The position numbers and the translations under genes are program-made. Below the pieces are notes generated by a model. The model saw nothing but the letters and a program-made list of their open reading frames with translations, was not told the DNA's origin and made no database searches. A stretch of 64,000 nucleotides of DNA. Source: JAFALK01 sp042701975 (GTDB taxonomy: Bacteria; Pseudomonadota; Gammaproteobacteria; Burkholderiales; Burkholderiaceae_C). Shown here in pieces: positions 9,326 to 18,088 of the stretch. The DNA lies in NCBI GenBank assembly GCA_042701975.1, contig CP170561.1:2108001-2172000 (forward strand). Reading direction: 5' to 3'. Numbering within the stretch: the first letter of the stretch is position 1; each line of letters opens with the position of its first letter.

Positions 9326-9331
9326 GACAAT
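9326..9331 (+). promoter_or_regulatory. possible -10 box for rnpB
   Basis: GACAAT sits 9 bases before the inferred 5' end of rnpB, at a spacing suited to a sigma-70 -10 element. No convincing -35 hexamer is visible 16-18 bases upstream. Because yqiA starts at 9321, this promoter lies across the start of that gene. Confidence 0.4.
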
Positions 9332-9340
9332 TCTGCCCGT

Positions 9341-9670
9341 GAAGCAAGCCAGACCGCCGCTGGCCCGATCTTGGAAACAAGGGGCTGGAGGAAGGTCCGG
9401 ACTGCATAGAGCGGCGTAGCAGCTAACGGCTGCCCGGCGTAAGCCGAGGATCAGAGCAACAGAGACGAGTCGGGGAGGGCGCAAGCCTTTCACGGGTGAA
9501 ACGGGCAATCTCTACGCGCAGCAACACCAAGTAGGCCAGTATTGACGCGGCTCGCGGAGCTGGCGGGTAGGTGGCACCGAGCCGGGCAGCGATGTCCGGC
9601 CCAGATGAATGGCGGTCACGCGGCGGGGCAACCCGCCGCGCACAGAATCCGGCCTATCGGCTTGCTTCAC
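9341..9670 (+). ncRNA. rnpB: RNase P RNA (type A)
   Basis: Catalytic RNA that removes the 5' leader of pre-tRNAs together with the protein RnpA. All hallmark segments occur in order: 5' strand GAAGCAAGCCAGACCGCC, conserved GGAGGAAGGTCCGGACT, the AGAGCAACAGAGACGAG segment, CAGATGAATGGCGGTCACG and the 3' end ACAGAATCCGGCCTATCGG followed by CTTGCTTC, which pairs with the 5' end. Length near 330 nt fits bacterial type A. The T-rich stretch from 9671 (TCTTTTCCC) probably ends the transcript. End coordinates are accurate to a few bases. Confidence 0.96.
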
Positions 9671-9862
9671 TCTTTTCCCTTGTTTCTTGCAGCTGGCTTG
9701 CGCACTCTCGGAGCGTGAAATCGTTCATGGGCGTCTGGGCGTGCTGCGAACAATCGACCCTCTTCGTGCCCAGGCCTTCGCCGTGGGCCCGCCCAGATGA
9801 ACTAGTCTTTCTTCGAGCGCGGAAGTGCAGCGCGACGCACTGAGTTTCGAAGGGAGACACAA

Positions 9863-11422
9863 ATGAATCTGAACCAGGTGCGCGTGAAGACCAAGCTGCT
9901 GCTTGGCTTCGCCTTTTTGGCCGCCATCGTCCTGATGGTGTCCATTCTTGCCCTGCGGTCGCTGGGGCGTTCTGACGATCGATTCGTCAGCTATCTCGAC
10001 TCCGTGGGCCAGCGGTCCGAAGCGGCGGTGAACATCCGCAACGCGGCGGCGCGGCGGGCCATCTCGGCGCGCAATCTGGTGCTCGTCACGCAAGAGGGTG
10101 ACCGGGCCACTGAGAAGACCGACGTCGTGAAGGCCCACGAGGAAATGCAGACGGCCATCGAGCGGCTGAAGAAGCTCGTGGACACCTCCACCGACACGAC
10201 GAGCGAGGACCGCGCCAAGTTGGCCGAGATCGTGCGCGTGGAAAACCTCTACGGACCTGTGGCGCTTGACATCGTGGCCAAGGCGCTGGACGGCCGCAAG
10301 GAAGAAGCGATCGCGAAGATGAACGCCGAGTGCCGGCCGCTGCTGGCGGCACTGCTCAAGGCCACTTCCGAATACGTTGCCTTCGAATCCGAGCAGGCCA
10401 AGAGCCGTGCGGAGGCTGCTGTGCAGGCCTACGAGTCCGACCGGCTGGTGCTGATCGTGGTTTGCGTGCTGGCCATTGCCGCCGCGATCGCCCTGGGCAT
10501 GTACCTGGCCGCGGCCGTCACCCGGCCGCTCAACCGCGCCGTGCATCTGGCCGAAGCCGTGGCCTCGGGCGACCTGAGCTCCGACATCGTCGTGGACCGC
10601 GGCGACGAACTGGGCCAGTTGCTCTCCGCGCTCAAGCGCATGAACGGCAGCCTGGTCAGCATGGTCGAGCGGGTGCGCCAGTCGGCCGACGGCATCGCCA
10701 CGGCCTCGCAGGAAATCGCCACGGGCAACCAGGACCTGTCGGGTCGCACCGAGCGGCAGGCCTCGGCGCTGCAGCAGACGGCCAGTTCGATGGCGCAGAT
10801 GACCAGCACCGTTCACCAGACGGCCGAGAGTTCGCGCCAGGCCAGCCAGCTCGCCCAGGCCGCGGCCGAAGTGGCCAGCCGTGGCGGCGCCGTGGTGCAG
10901 CGCGTCGTCGACACCATGGGCCAGATCTCCGAGTCCAGCCGCAAGATCAGCGACATCATCGGCACGATCGACGGCATCGCCTTCCAGACCAACATCCTCG
11001 CGCTGAACGCCGCTGTCGAAGCGGCGCGGGCCGGCGAGCAGGGTCGCGGTTTCGCGGTCGTGGCCGGTGAGGTCCGAAGCCTCGCGCAGCGCAGTGCGCA
11101 GGCTGCGCGCGAGATCAAGTCGCTGATCGGCGCCAGCGTCGAGCGTGTGGAAGCCGGCAGCCAGTTGGTCGGCGAGGCGGGCACGACGATGACCGATGTG
11201 GTCAACCAGGTGCGCCGCATGACCGACCTGATGAGCGAGATCAACGCCTCCGCCAACGAGCAGAGCACCGGTATCGGCCAGGTCAACGAGGCGGTGGCGT
11301 CGATCGACCAGGGCACGCAACAGAACGCGGCGCTGGTCGAGCAAAGCGCGGCCGCGGCGGACAGCCTGAAGCATCAGGCGGCTGGTTTGCTCGAGGTGAT
11401 AGGTCAATTCAAGACGACCTGA
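9863..11422 (+). CDS. methyl-accepting chemotaxis protein
   Basis: A 519-residue transmembrane chemoreceptor. TM1 spans about residues 11-31, a four-helix-type periplasmic ligand-binding region follows (about 35-190), TM2 is near 192-214, then a HAMP domain (ITRPLNRAVHLAEAVASGDL type) and the cytoplasmic signalling domain with the hyperconserved tip IDGIAFQTNILALNAAVEAA. It controls CheA activity; the ligand cannot be read from the sequence. No CheR pentapeptide tether is seen at the C-terminus (ends QFKTT). AAGGGAG lies 6 bases before the ATG as a good ribosome-binding site. No other chemotaxis genes are adjacent. Confidence 0.95.
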   Translation: MNLNQVRVKTKLLLGFAFLAAIVLMVSILALRSLGRSDDRFVSYLDSVGQRSEAAVNIRNAAARRAISARNLVLVTQEGDRATEKTDVVKAHEEMQTAIERLKKLVDTSTDTTSEDRAKLAEIVRVENLYGPVALDIVAKALDGRKEEAIAKMNAECRPLLAALLKATSEYVAFESEQAKSRAEAAVQAYESDRLVLIVVCVLAIAAAIALGMYLAAAVTRPLNRAVHLAEAVASGDLSSDIVVDRGDELGQLLSALKRMNGSLVSMVERVRQSADGIATASQEIATGNQDLSGRTERQASALQQTASSMAQMTSTVHQTAESSRQASQLAQAAAEVASRGGAVVQRVVDTMGQISESSRKISDIIGTIDGIAFQTNILALNAAVEAARAGEQGRGFAVVAGEVRSLAQRSAQAAREIKSLIGASVERVEAGSQLVGEAGTTMTDVVNQVRRMTDLMSEINASANEQSTGIGQVNEAVASIDQGTQQNAALVEQSAAAADSLKHQAAGLLEVIGQFKTT

Positions 11423-11456
11423 AGGGCCTCTGGCCATTGCATCGACAATCGGTGCA

Positions 11457-12662
11457 ATGAATCCCGAAGCAAGCCGCCTGTGGCGCGGCCCCCGCTGGGC
11501 GTTGGCCATCCTGCTGGCCGCCCTTGCCACGGTGGGCCCGTTCTCCATCGACACCTACCTTCCCGCCTTCACCGGCATCGCCGCCGATCTGGTGGCCAGT
11601 CCGGTGCAGATGCAGCAGACCCTCTCGGGCTACTTGTTCGGCTTCGCGGTGATGAATCTCTTCCACGGCGCGATCTCGGACAGCGTCGGTCGTCGCCCGG
11701 TGATCCTGGCGGGCATGTTCGTGTTCGGCCTGGCCTCGCTGGGCTGTGCGCTGTCGGATTCGATCGGCCAGCTGGTGTTTTGGCGCACGGTGCAGGGCAT
11801 GTCGTCGGGCGCTGGCGTGGTGTGTTCGCGGGCCATCATCCGCGACATGTTCCCGGCGCACGAGGCGCAGCGGATGATGTCGCAGGTGACGCTGTTCTTC
11901 GGCGTGGCGCCGGCGGTGGCGCCGATGGTGGGCGGCCTCTTGTTCGTGAACCTGGGCTGGCGGGCGATCTTCTGGTTCCTGGTGGCGGTGAGCATCGTGC
12001 TGCTCGTGGCGCAGTGGCGCCTGCTGCCCGAGACGCTGCACCGCACGGCGCGCCAGTCCTTCCATCCGATGGTGCTGCTGCGCGAATACGCGCGGCTCAC
12101 CACCAGCCGCACCTTCCTCGCGCTGGCGTTCACGGCGGGCATTCCGTTCAACGCGGTGTTTGTCTACATCCTCTCGGCGCCGGTGTTCCTGGGCGAGCAC
12201 CTCAAGCTCGAACCCACGCAGTTCTTCTGGTGCTTTGTCTGCGCGGTCAGCGGCATCATGGGCGGTGCCTTCTGGAGCGGACGGCTGGCTGGCCGCATCC
12301 CACCGCGCCGGCAGGCGCGCCGCGGCTTCATCATCATGGGCGCGGCCACGATCCTCAACCTGCTGCTGAACTGGTTCGTGCCGCCCAGCGCCTTCTGGGC
12401 GCTGCCGCTGCTGACCCTGCTGGCCCTGGGCTGGTCGCTGATGACGCCGGTGGCCACCATCCTGGCGCTGGACCAGGTGCCCGAGCGCCGCGGCATGGCC
12501 TCCTCGCTGCAGGCCTGCCTGGCCAGCCTGGCCAACAGCATCCTGGCCGGCCTGATCGTGCCGCTGGTCATGCATTCGATGATGGCGCTGGCCATCACCT
12601 CGGCCGTGATGATGCTGATTGGGCTGCTGGCCTGGACCTGGGTCAAGCGCCGCGTCGGCTGA
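11457..12662 (+). CDS. Bcr/CflA-family multidrug efflux MFS transporter
   Basis: A 401-residue 12-helix major facilitator antiporter of the drug:H+ antiporter-1 group. The first helix PFSIDTYLPAF is the Bcr/CflA hallmark; the loop 2-3 motif SDSVGRRPVIL and the helix-5 antiporter-type segment are present. The substrate is not predictable; relatives export bicyclomycin, chloramphenicol or sulfonamides. There is no ribosome-binding site, and GACAAT stands 7 bases before the ATG, suggesting a near-leaderless mRNA. Confidence 0.93.
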   Translation: MNPEASRLWRGPRWALAILLAALATVGPFSIDTYLPAFTGIAADLVASPVQMQQTLSGYLFGFAVMNLFHGAISDSVGRRPVILAGMFVFGLASLGCALSDSIGQLVFWRTVQGMSSGAGVVCSRAIIRDMFPAHEAQRMMSQVTLFFGVAPAVAPMVGGLLFVNLGWRAIFWFLVAVSIVLLVAQWRLLPETLHRTARQSFHPMVLLREYARLTTSRTFLALAFTAGIPFNAVFVYILSAPVFLGEHLKLEPTQFFWCFVCAVSGIMGGAFWSGRLAGRIPPRRQARRGFIIMGAATILNLLLNWFVPPSAFWALPLLTLLALGWSLMTPVATILALDQVPERRGMASSLQACLASLANSILAGLIVPLVMHSMMALAITSAVMMLIGLLAWTWVKRRVG

Positions 12663-12703
12663 GCATCGGTAAAGTCCGGCGCCTAACTGCCGAAATCATC
12701 GTC

Positions 12704-13603
12704 ATGCGCGCCTCCCAACTGCTGCCGTTGTCCCTGCTCGCCCTCTTGATGCTCCACGGCCCTGCCTGGGGCCAGGATGACGCCGCCCTGCAGCAGCGCC
12801 TGGCCGACCGGCTCAAGCTCAGCGATCCGGCCTTGAAGCCTCGCCGCACGACGGTGCCGGCCGGCACCGCCAGCGCGCCCGCCAAGGCCAAGGCACCGGG
12901 CAAGGCAGCTTCCAAGGCCGCCGGCCCGTGGGATTACGCCGGCGATGGCTCGCCCCAGCACTGGGCCGAGCTGGCGCCTGAGTACCGCCTGTGCGGCGTC
13001 GGCACGCGCCAGAGCCCGATCGACCTGCGCGACAGCATCAAGGTCGAGCTGGAGAAGATCAACTTCGACTACCGCCCCAGCGGCTACGCCGTGCTGGACA
13101 ACGGTCGTACCGTGCAGGTCAATCTGGCCGGAGGCAACACGCTGCAGGTGATGGGGCGCAGCTTCGAGCTTCGCGAGTTCCGCTTCCATCGCCCGAGCGA
13201 GACCCGCGTGATGGGCCGGCAGTACGACATGGACATCCAGCTCGTGCACAAGGATCCGGACGGCAACCAGGCCATCGTGACCGTGCTGGTCGAGCGCGGC
13301 CCGGACAACAAGCCGCAGGCCGCCGTGCAGCAGGTCTGGAACAACCTGCCGCTGGAACGCTCGATGCCGCAGACCGCCGCAGACCAGCTCGACCCGCTGC
13401 AGCTGCTGCCGGCCGACCGCCGCTACTTCACCTTCATGGGCTCGATGACCACGCCGCCGTGCAGCGAGAACGTGCTGTGGCTGGTGATGAAGCAGCCGAT
13501 CCAGCTGACCAGCAACCAGATCGGCATCTTTGCGCGGCTCTATCCGATGAACGCCCGACCCTTGCAGTCCTCGTCGGGCCGCATGATCAAAGAGTCGCAG
13601 TAG
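12704..13603 (+). CDS. alpha-carbonic-anhydrase-like protein lacking two zinc ligands
   Basis: A 299-residue exported protein: signal peptide (residues 1-23, cleavage near AWG), an Ala/Lys/Pro linker (about 45-75), and an alpha-carbonic anhydrase fold (about 76-295) with QSPIDL, the PSE segment and the GSMTTPPCSENVLW block. In catalytic enzymes the zinc is held by His-x-His plus a third His in the ExHxVH strand. Here the segments read EFRFH and DMDIQLVH, giving R160, H162 and Q179, so two of three ligands are gone; the His after PSE is also Thr. It is therefore probably not a CO2 hydratase. Its 3' end overlaps the convergent GGDEF-EAL gene by 17 bases. Confidence 0.88.
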   Translation: MRASQLLPLSLLALLMLHGPAWGQDDAALQQRLADRLKLSDPALKPRRTTVPAGTASAPAKAKAPGKAASKAAGPWDYAGDGSPQHWAELAPEYRLCGVGTRQSPIDLRDSIKVELEKINFDYRPSGYAVLDNGRTVQVNLAGGNTLQVMGRSFELREFRFHRPSETRVMGRQYDMDIQLVHKDPDGNQAIVTVLVERGPDNKPQAAVQQVWNNLPLERSMPQTAADQLDPLQLLPADRRYFTFMGSMTTPPCSENVLWLVMKQPIQLTSNQIGIFARLYPMNARPLQSSSGRMIKESQ

Positions 13604-15524
13604 CGTCCTTGCTGCCAGCGCTGCTGAGCAGCGGCGCGAATTCCACCTGGAAGCGCTCCACCGGCTGCGGCCGGCCCAGCGCATAACCCTGTCCTTGATC
13701 GCAGCCCATCTCGACGAGCAGGCTGCGGGTGGTCTCGTTCTCGATGCCTTCGCCGGTGGTCACGAGGTTCAGGCTCTTGGCCATCTGGATGATGGCGCGG
13801 ACGATGGCACGGTCCGATTCCCGCTCGCCCAGGCGACGCACGAAGCTCTGGTCGATCTTGAGCTTGTCCACCTCGAAACGCTGCAGGTAGGAGAGGTTGG
13901 AATAGCCGGTACCGAAGTCGTCGATGGAGAGCCGAACGCCCAGGCGCTTGAGGCCGTGCAGCGTTTCCACAAAGCCTTCCGGATCGTGGATCAGCGCCGA
14001 TTCCGTGACCTCGAGCTCCAGGCTGCCTGGCGGCACGCCGTGCTTGTCCAGCGCCTGGGCCACCACGGCCTCCAGCGTGCCGCGCTTGAACTGCACGGTG
14101 GAGACGTTGACGGAGATCGTGAGGCCTTCGAAGGGCGAGCCGCGCCAGGCGCGCAGCTGGCGGCACGCTTCGTCCAGCACCCATTCGCCAAGCTCCACCA
14201 CCTGGCCTGACCGCTCGGCCACGGGAATGAAGCGGCCCGGCGGGATGTTGCCGCGCTCGGGATGCGTCCAGCGCAGCAGGGCTTCGGCGCCGAGCAGGCG
14301 GCCGGTCGTGAGGTCGAGCAGCGGCTGGTAGTTCAGGCGCAACTCGCTGCGCGCGACGGCCTGGCGCAGGCCGGTGCTGATGTTCAGGTCTTCGAGCATG
14401 TTGGCGTTCATGCGCTCATCGAAGAAGCGGAACACATTGCGGCCGGCGTCCTTGGCGTGATGAACCGCCACGTCGGCCTTTTGCAGCAGGGTCTCGAAGT
14501 CCTGGCCGTCGCCAGGGAACATGGCCACGCCGATTGAGCAGGACACCGCCACCGTCATGCCGGCAAAGCGGAAGGTCTCGCTGACATGGCCCAGCACGTG
14601 CGAGGCCACGGCTGCGGCTTCCTCCGAATCGCCGAGGTCGGAGGCCAGCAGCAGGAACTCGTCGCCGCCGTAGCGCGTCACCGCGTCGTAGCGCCGCATG
14701 TGCTCCTTCAGCCGCATGCCGATCTGGCGCAGCAGCTCGTCGCCCACGCTGTGGCCCAGGCTCTCGTTGATCTGCTTGAAGTTGTCGATGTTGACGAAGA
14801 CGAAGCCCACCTGCCGGCCGTGCCGTGCCGCGTGGGCCATGGCCGCTTGCGCAACGGAAAGCGCCGCGACGCGATTGGGCAGGCCGGTCAGCGCGTCGTG
14901 CAGGGCCTGGTAGCGGATCTGCTCGGTGGCTTCGCTGGCGCGCCGCACTTCCGAACGCAGCCGCGAGAGGGCGCTGCGCAGATCGCCGGCCAGCATGTAG
15001 ATCATCAGGCCGCAGGTCGTCAGGATCACGGCCACGTAGGTGAAGTGCGACCAGCCGACGGGCGTCATGTCGAATTCGCGCAGGCCGGTCTCCGAAGCCC
15101 AGGCCATGCAGGCCGTGGCCGCGAGCATGAAGAGCAGCTGCAGGATGAAGTTGCGCGTGCGGCCCAGCATGTTGGCTGTTACGAGGATGCAGGGATAGAC
15201 GAGGATGGCCGGGCTGTAGATGCCCTGGTTGAACCACATCGCGGCCGTGGCCAGCAGGGTCAGGGTCCACAGCAGCAGCATGGAGGCGGCCTCGACCAGG
15301 CCGATGTGGTTGAGCACGACGCTGAAGGCCACGCTGGCGAAGGCGCCGCCGAGCATGGCGGTGGTGAACCAGTCGCCCTTGAGCCCGGTGGCCAGGCTGG
15401 CCGCGAACAGGCCGGCGAACACCAGTCGCGCCAGCTGCACGATGCGGTGAGAACGCAGCGCCTGCTCTTCTCCGCCCGCGGGTTCAGGGTCGGACTCGGG
15501 AACGGGCAGGTTGTCCGCGTTCAC
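13587..15524 (-). CDS. membrane GGDEF-EAL cyclic-di-GMP protein
   Basis: A 645-residue inner-membrane protein that could both make and degrade cyclic di-GMP. Residues 27-180 contain five to six membrane helices (no named sensor recognised), then a GGDEF domain with intact RYGGDEF (286-290) and an intact RxxD inhibitory site (R277-D280), then an EAL domain with EALLRW (from 414), DDFGTG and KLKIDQSFV. All key residues of both domains are present, so neither activity can be excluded. It lies 15 bases downstream of the hybrid kinase stop and is probably cotranscribed with it. Confidence 0.94.
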   Translation of the reverse strand: MNADNLPVPESDPEPAGGEEQALRSHRIVQLARLVFAGLFAASLATGLKGDWFTTAMLGGAFASVAFSVVLNHIGLVEAASMLLLWTLTLLATAAMWFNQGIYSPAILVYPCILVTANMLGRTRNFILQLLFMLAATACMAWASETGLREFDMTPVGWSHFTYVAVILTTCGLMIYMLAGDLRSALSRLRSEVRRASEATEQIRYQALHDALTGLPNRVAALSVAQAAMAHAARHGRQVGFVFVNIDNFKQINESLGHSVGDELLRQIGMRLKEHMRRYDAVTRYGGDEFLLLASDLGDSEEAAAVASHVLGHVSETFRFAGMTVAVSCSIGVAMFPGDGQDFETLLQKADVAVHHAKDAGRNVFRFFDERMNANMLEDLNISTGLRQAVARSELRLNYQPLLDLTTGRLLGAEALLRWTHPERGNIPPGRFIPVAERSGQVVELGEWVLDEACRQLRAWRGSPFEGLTISVNVSTVQFKRGTLEAVVAQALDKHGVPPGSLELEVTESALIHDPEGFVETLHGLKRLGVRLSIDDFGTGYSNLSYLQRFEVDKLKIDQSFVRRLGERESDRAIVRAIIQMAKSLNLVTTGEGIENETTRSLLVEMGCDQGQGYALGRPQPVERFQVEFAPLLSSAGSKDATATL

Positions 15525-15538
15525 GAGCCCTCCGCTCC

Positions 15539-17845
15539 TCAGGCGCGACCGGCCGAGTGATCGAGCCAGCGCCGCAGCGTGATGAAGAGCTGCTCGGCCA
15601 CCACGGGCTTGGCCACGTGGTCGTTCATGCCGGCGTCCAGGCAGCGCTGGCGTTCATCGGCGAAGGCATTGGCCGTCATGGCCAGGATGGGCAGGTGCCG
15701 GCCCCATTCGTGCGAGCGGATGGCGCGGGTGGCGTCAAGCCCGTCCATGCGCGGCATCTGGATGTCCATGAGGATCAGGGCGTAGGGCTGGGCGCCGGCC
15801 ATGGCCAGTGCCTGCTCGCCGTCGACCGCCACATCCACCGCCAGGCCGGCGCTGGTGAGCAGGGCCACGGCCACTTCCTGGTTGACGGCGTTGTCCTCGG
15901 CCAGCAGCACGCGCGTGCCCAGGTAGGGCTGCAGCAGCGCGCGGGCTGCGGCACCGCGCGATTGCGAGCTGCCCGATGCGGGCGCGGAAGGCGCCTGGCC
16001 GACCTTGTCCAGGCGCAGGCGGAACCAGAAGCGGCTGCCCTGGCCCGGGCTGCTGCTCACGCCGACCTCGCCGCCCATCAGCGCGGCCAGGCGCCGGCAG
16101 ATCGCCAGGCCCAGGCCCGAGCCGCCGTGGCGACGCGTGCTGGAGGGGTCGGCCACCTCGAAGTCCTGGAACAGGCGCGTCTGCGCTTCCTGGGCGATGC
16201 CGATGCCGCTGTCCTGCACCTCGAAGCGCACGCGCAGCGCGTTGCTGTCTTCCGATTCCACCTCGGCCCGCAGGCGCACGAAGCCGGCATCGGTGAACTT
16301 GACCGCGTTGGCACCGAAGTTCAGCAAGACCTCCGCGATGTGGCGGCGATCGCCCAGCAGCGAGACGCGCACCAGCGCCGGATCGACCTCCTGGCGCACG
16401 GCCAGGGATTTCTCGGTGGCGCCGCGGGTCAACTCGCCGGCCACCTGCTCCACCATCTCGCCGATGGTGAAGGGCGCGCGCTCCAGCTTGATCTTGCCGG
16501 CCTCCAGCTCGGAGAGGTCCAGCACGTTGTTCACCAGGCCCAGCAGCTGCTCGGCGGCCTCGCTGATGCTGGCGATGCGTTCGCGCTGGCGCGGATCGGC
16601 CAGCTCGGACTGGGCCAGGTAACTCAGGCCGATGATGGCGTTCATCGGCGTGCGCACCTCGTGGGAGATATTGGCCAGGAAGGCAGTCTTGGCCAAGCTG
16701 GCGGCCTCGGCCGCGCGGGTGGCTTCGGCCAGCTCGGCGGTGCGGTTGGTCACCAGGTCTTCGAGGTGATGGCGGTGGCGGTCCAGCTCCATCGCATCCA
16801 GGCGCTGACGCGAGATGTCGGTCAGGAAGCCGCTCCACAGCACGCCGTCGCCTTCTTGCACGGCGATGGCGTTGCCAAACAGCCAGCGCTCCCCGCCATT
16901 GCCGGCGGCACGGAACTCCAGCTGCCAGGGGCTGAGCTCGCGCGCCGAGGCCTGCAGGCTGTCGCGCACACGGGCCCGGTCCTGGGGCTCGATGCGCTCA
17001 AACCAGGGGTCCGAGTTTTCCAGCAGCGTCTCGGGGCGCAGCCCGAAATAGCTGGTCACGGCCTCGGAGACGTAGACGAAGGTGTAGCGCCCGTCGGCAT
17101 GGCGGCGCAGCTGGAACACCACGCCCGGCACGGTGGCGGCCAGGCCGCGCATGCGCTCCAGCAGGGCCTGTTGGGTGTCGAACTGCTGCGAGAGCGCGTC
17201 GCGCATCTCGCCCAGGCGCTGGCCAAGCAGGCCGATCTCGTCCTTGCCGCGTGGCGGCAGCTCGGCGCCGAAGCGGCCGGCGGCCAGGTCGTTGGCGAAG
17301 CGGCCCAGGGCATGCAAGGGGCGCAGCAGGCGGGAGTTGAGCAGGGCCAGGACCAGGGCCAGCGAGACCAGCAGCTGGCCGCCGACCGTGAAGGCATACA
17401 GGCGCCGCTGGCGGGAGAGCGCCTCGGCCGCGAGGTGGTCGTCCAGCTCGACGCGGATGTGGCCGATCAGCTGCTTGCCGTGGAAAACCTCGCGCCGGCC
17501 CTCGATGCTGTGGCCGCGGCGGCGGTCGGTCTGGCTCAGTTCGACGAAGGCGCCGCCCTGGGTGGCGTCGGTGACGAGGATGCTGACGACGTCGGGCGAC
17601 TTCATCACCGCCGCTGCGACCTCGCGGGCGGAGACGGCGTCCAGGTTCCAGAGCAGTTCGGGCAGGCTGGAGGCCAGCACGTCAAGCTTGGCTTCCAGCT
17701 CCTGCTGCTGCTGTTCGGCCGCGGCTTGGGGTTCGCGCAGGCCGATCAGCAGGCCGCCCACGATCAGCGCTGGCAGCAGCAGACCGATGCTGGCGCCGAG
17801 CGCCAGGGCGAAAAACAACGTGCTGGTGGTTTTCTTTTTGTCCAT
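15539..17845 (-). CDS. hybrid sensor histidine kinase with receiver domain
   Basis: A 768-residue inner-membrane hybrid kinase. TM1 (about 11-34), an extracytoplasmic region (about 40-148), TM2 (about 150-170), HAMP (about 172-225), PAS (about 235-350), a short coiled coil, HisKA with NISHEVRTPMNAIIG (phospho-acceptor H395), HATPase with DSGIGI and GGSGLGLAI, and a C-terminal receiver with LLAEDN and phospho-acceptor D694 (LMDIQMP). The ATG at 17843-17845 (MDKKKTTST) immediately precedes the first helix; longer in-frame starts give an implausible leader. No separate response regulator adjoins; the GGDEF-EAL protein just downstream is a plausible functional partner. Confidence 0.93.
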   Translation of the reverse strand: MDKKKTTSTLFFALALGASIGLLLPALIVGGLLIGLREPQAAAEQQQQELEAKLDVLASSLPELLWNLDAVSAREVAAAVMKSPDVVSILVTDATQGGAFVELSQTDRRRGHSIEGRREVFHGKQLIGHIRVELDDHLAAEALSRQRRLYAFTVGGQLLVSLALVLALLNSRLLRPLHALGRFANDLAAGRFGAELPPRGKDEIGLLGQRLGEMRDALSQQFDTQQALLERMRGLAATVPGVVFQLRRHADGRYTFVYVSEAVTSYFGLRPETLLENSDPWFERIEPQDRARVRDSLQASARELSPWQLEFRAAGNGGERWLFGNAIAVQEGDGVLWSGFLTDISRQRLDAMELDRHRHHLEDLVTNRTAELAEATRAAEAASLAKTAFLANISHEVRTPMNAIIGLSYLAQSELADPRQRERIASISEAAEQLLGLVNNVLDLSELEAGKIKLERAPFTIGEMVEQVAGELTRGATEKSLAVRQEVDPALVRVSLLGDRRHIAEVLLNFGANAVKFTDAGFVRLRAEVESEDSNALRVRFEVQDSGIGIAQEAQTRLFQDFEVADPSSTRRHGGSGLGLAICRRLAALMGGEVGVSSSPGQGSRFWFRLRLDKVGQAPSAPASGSSQSRGAAARALLQPYLGTRVLLAEDNAVNQEVAVALLTSAGLAVDVAVDGEQALAMAGAQPYALILMDIQMPRMDGLDATRAIRSHEWGRHLPILAMTANAFADERQRCLDAGMNDHVAKPVVAEQLFITLRRWLDHSAGRA

Positions 17846-18088
17846 CGGAAGGCGCGGGTACCGGTCGACCGGCTCGGCGATTGTGACCCAGGACTGAGTG
17901 ACTTGGGCGCTGGCGCGTACGCCAGGCGGGGGCCACGCAACGGTGCGGGTCCGCCCGCTTGTGGTGCGGCCGAAACCCCGGGCTTGACCGAGATGAAGCG
18001 CGGGCACCACGCAGGGGTTGGCCGAGGCTGCCTTGGCGCGCGGATTGCTTTACTCTGGGGAGAACGCAGGTTCAGTAGGAGGAGCTGG

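Noticed and set aside
9725..11554. 609-codon minus-strand open frame over the chemoreceptor
   Set aside because: Antisense to a clear MCP with conserved motifs; no family resemblance of its own.
12704..13603. Plain annotation as a catalytic carbonic anhydrase
   Set aside because: Two of three zinc-ligand histidines are replaced, so the enzymatic name would mislead.
15557..18088. Long plus-strand open frame joined in phase to the ATP-grasp gene, which would give a product of over 1300 residues
   Set aside because: The first 844 codons are antisense to the hybrid kinase and have low-complexity His/Gln/Ala composition. A strong ribosome-binding site and ATG at 18089 mark the true start.
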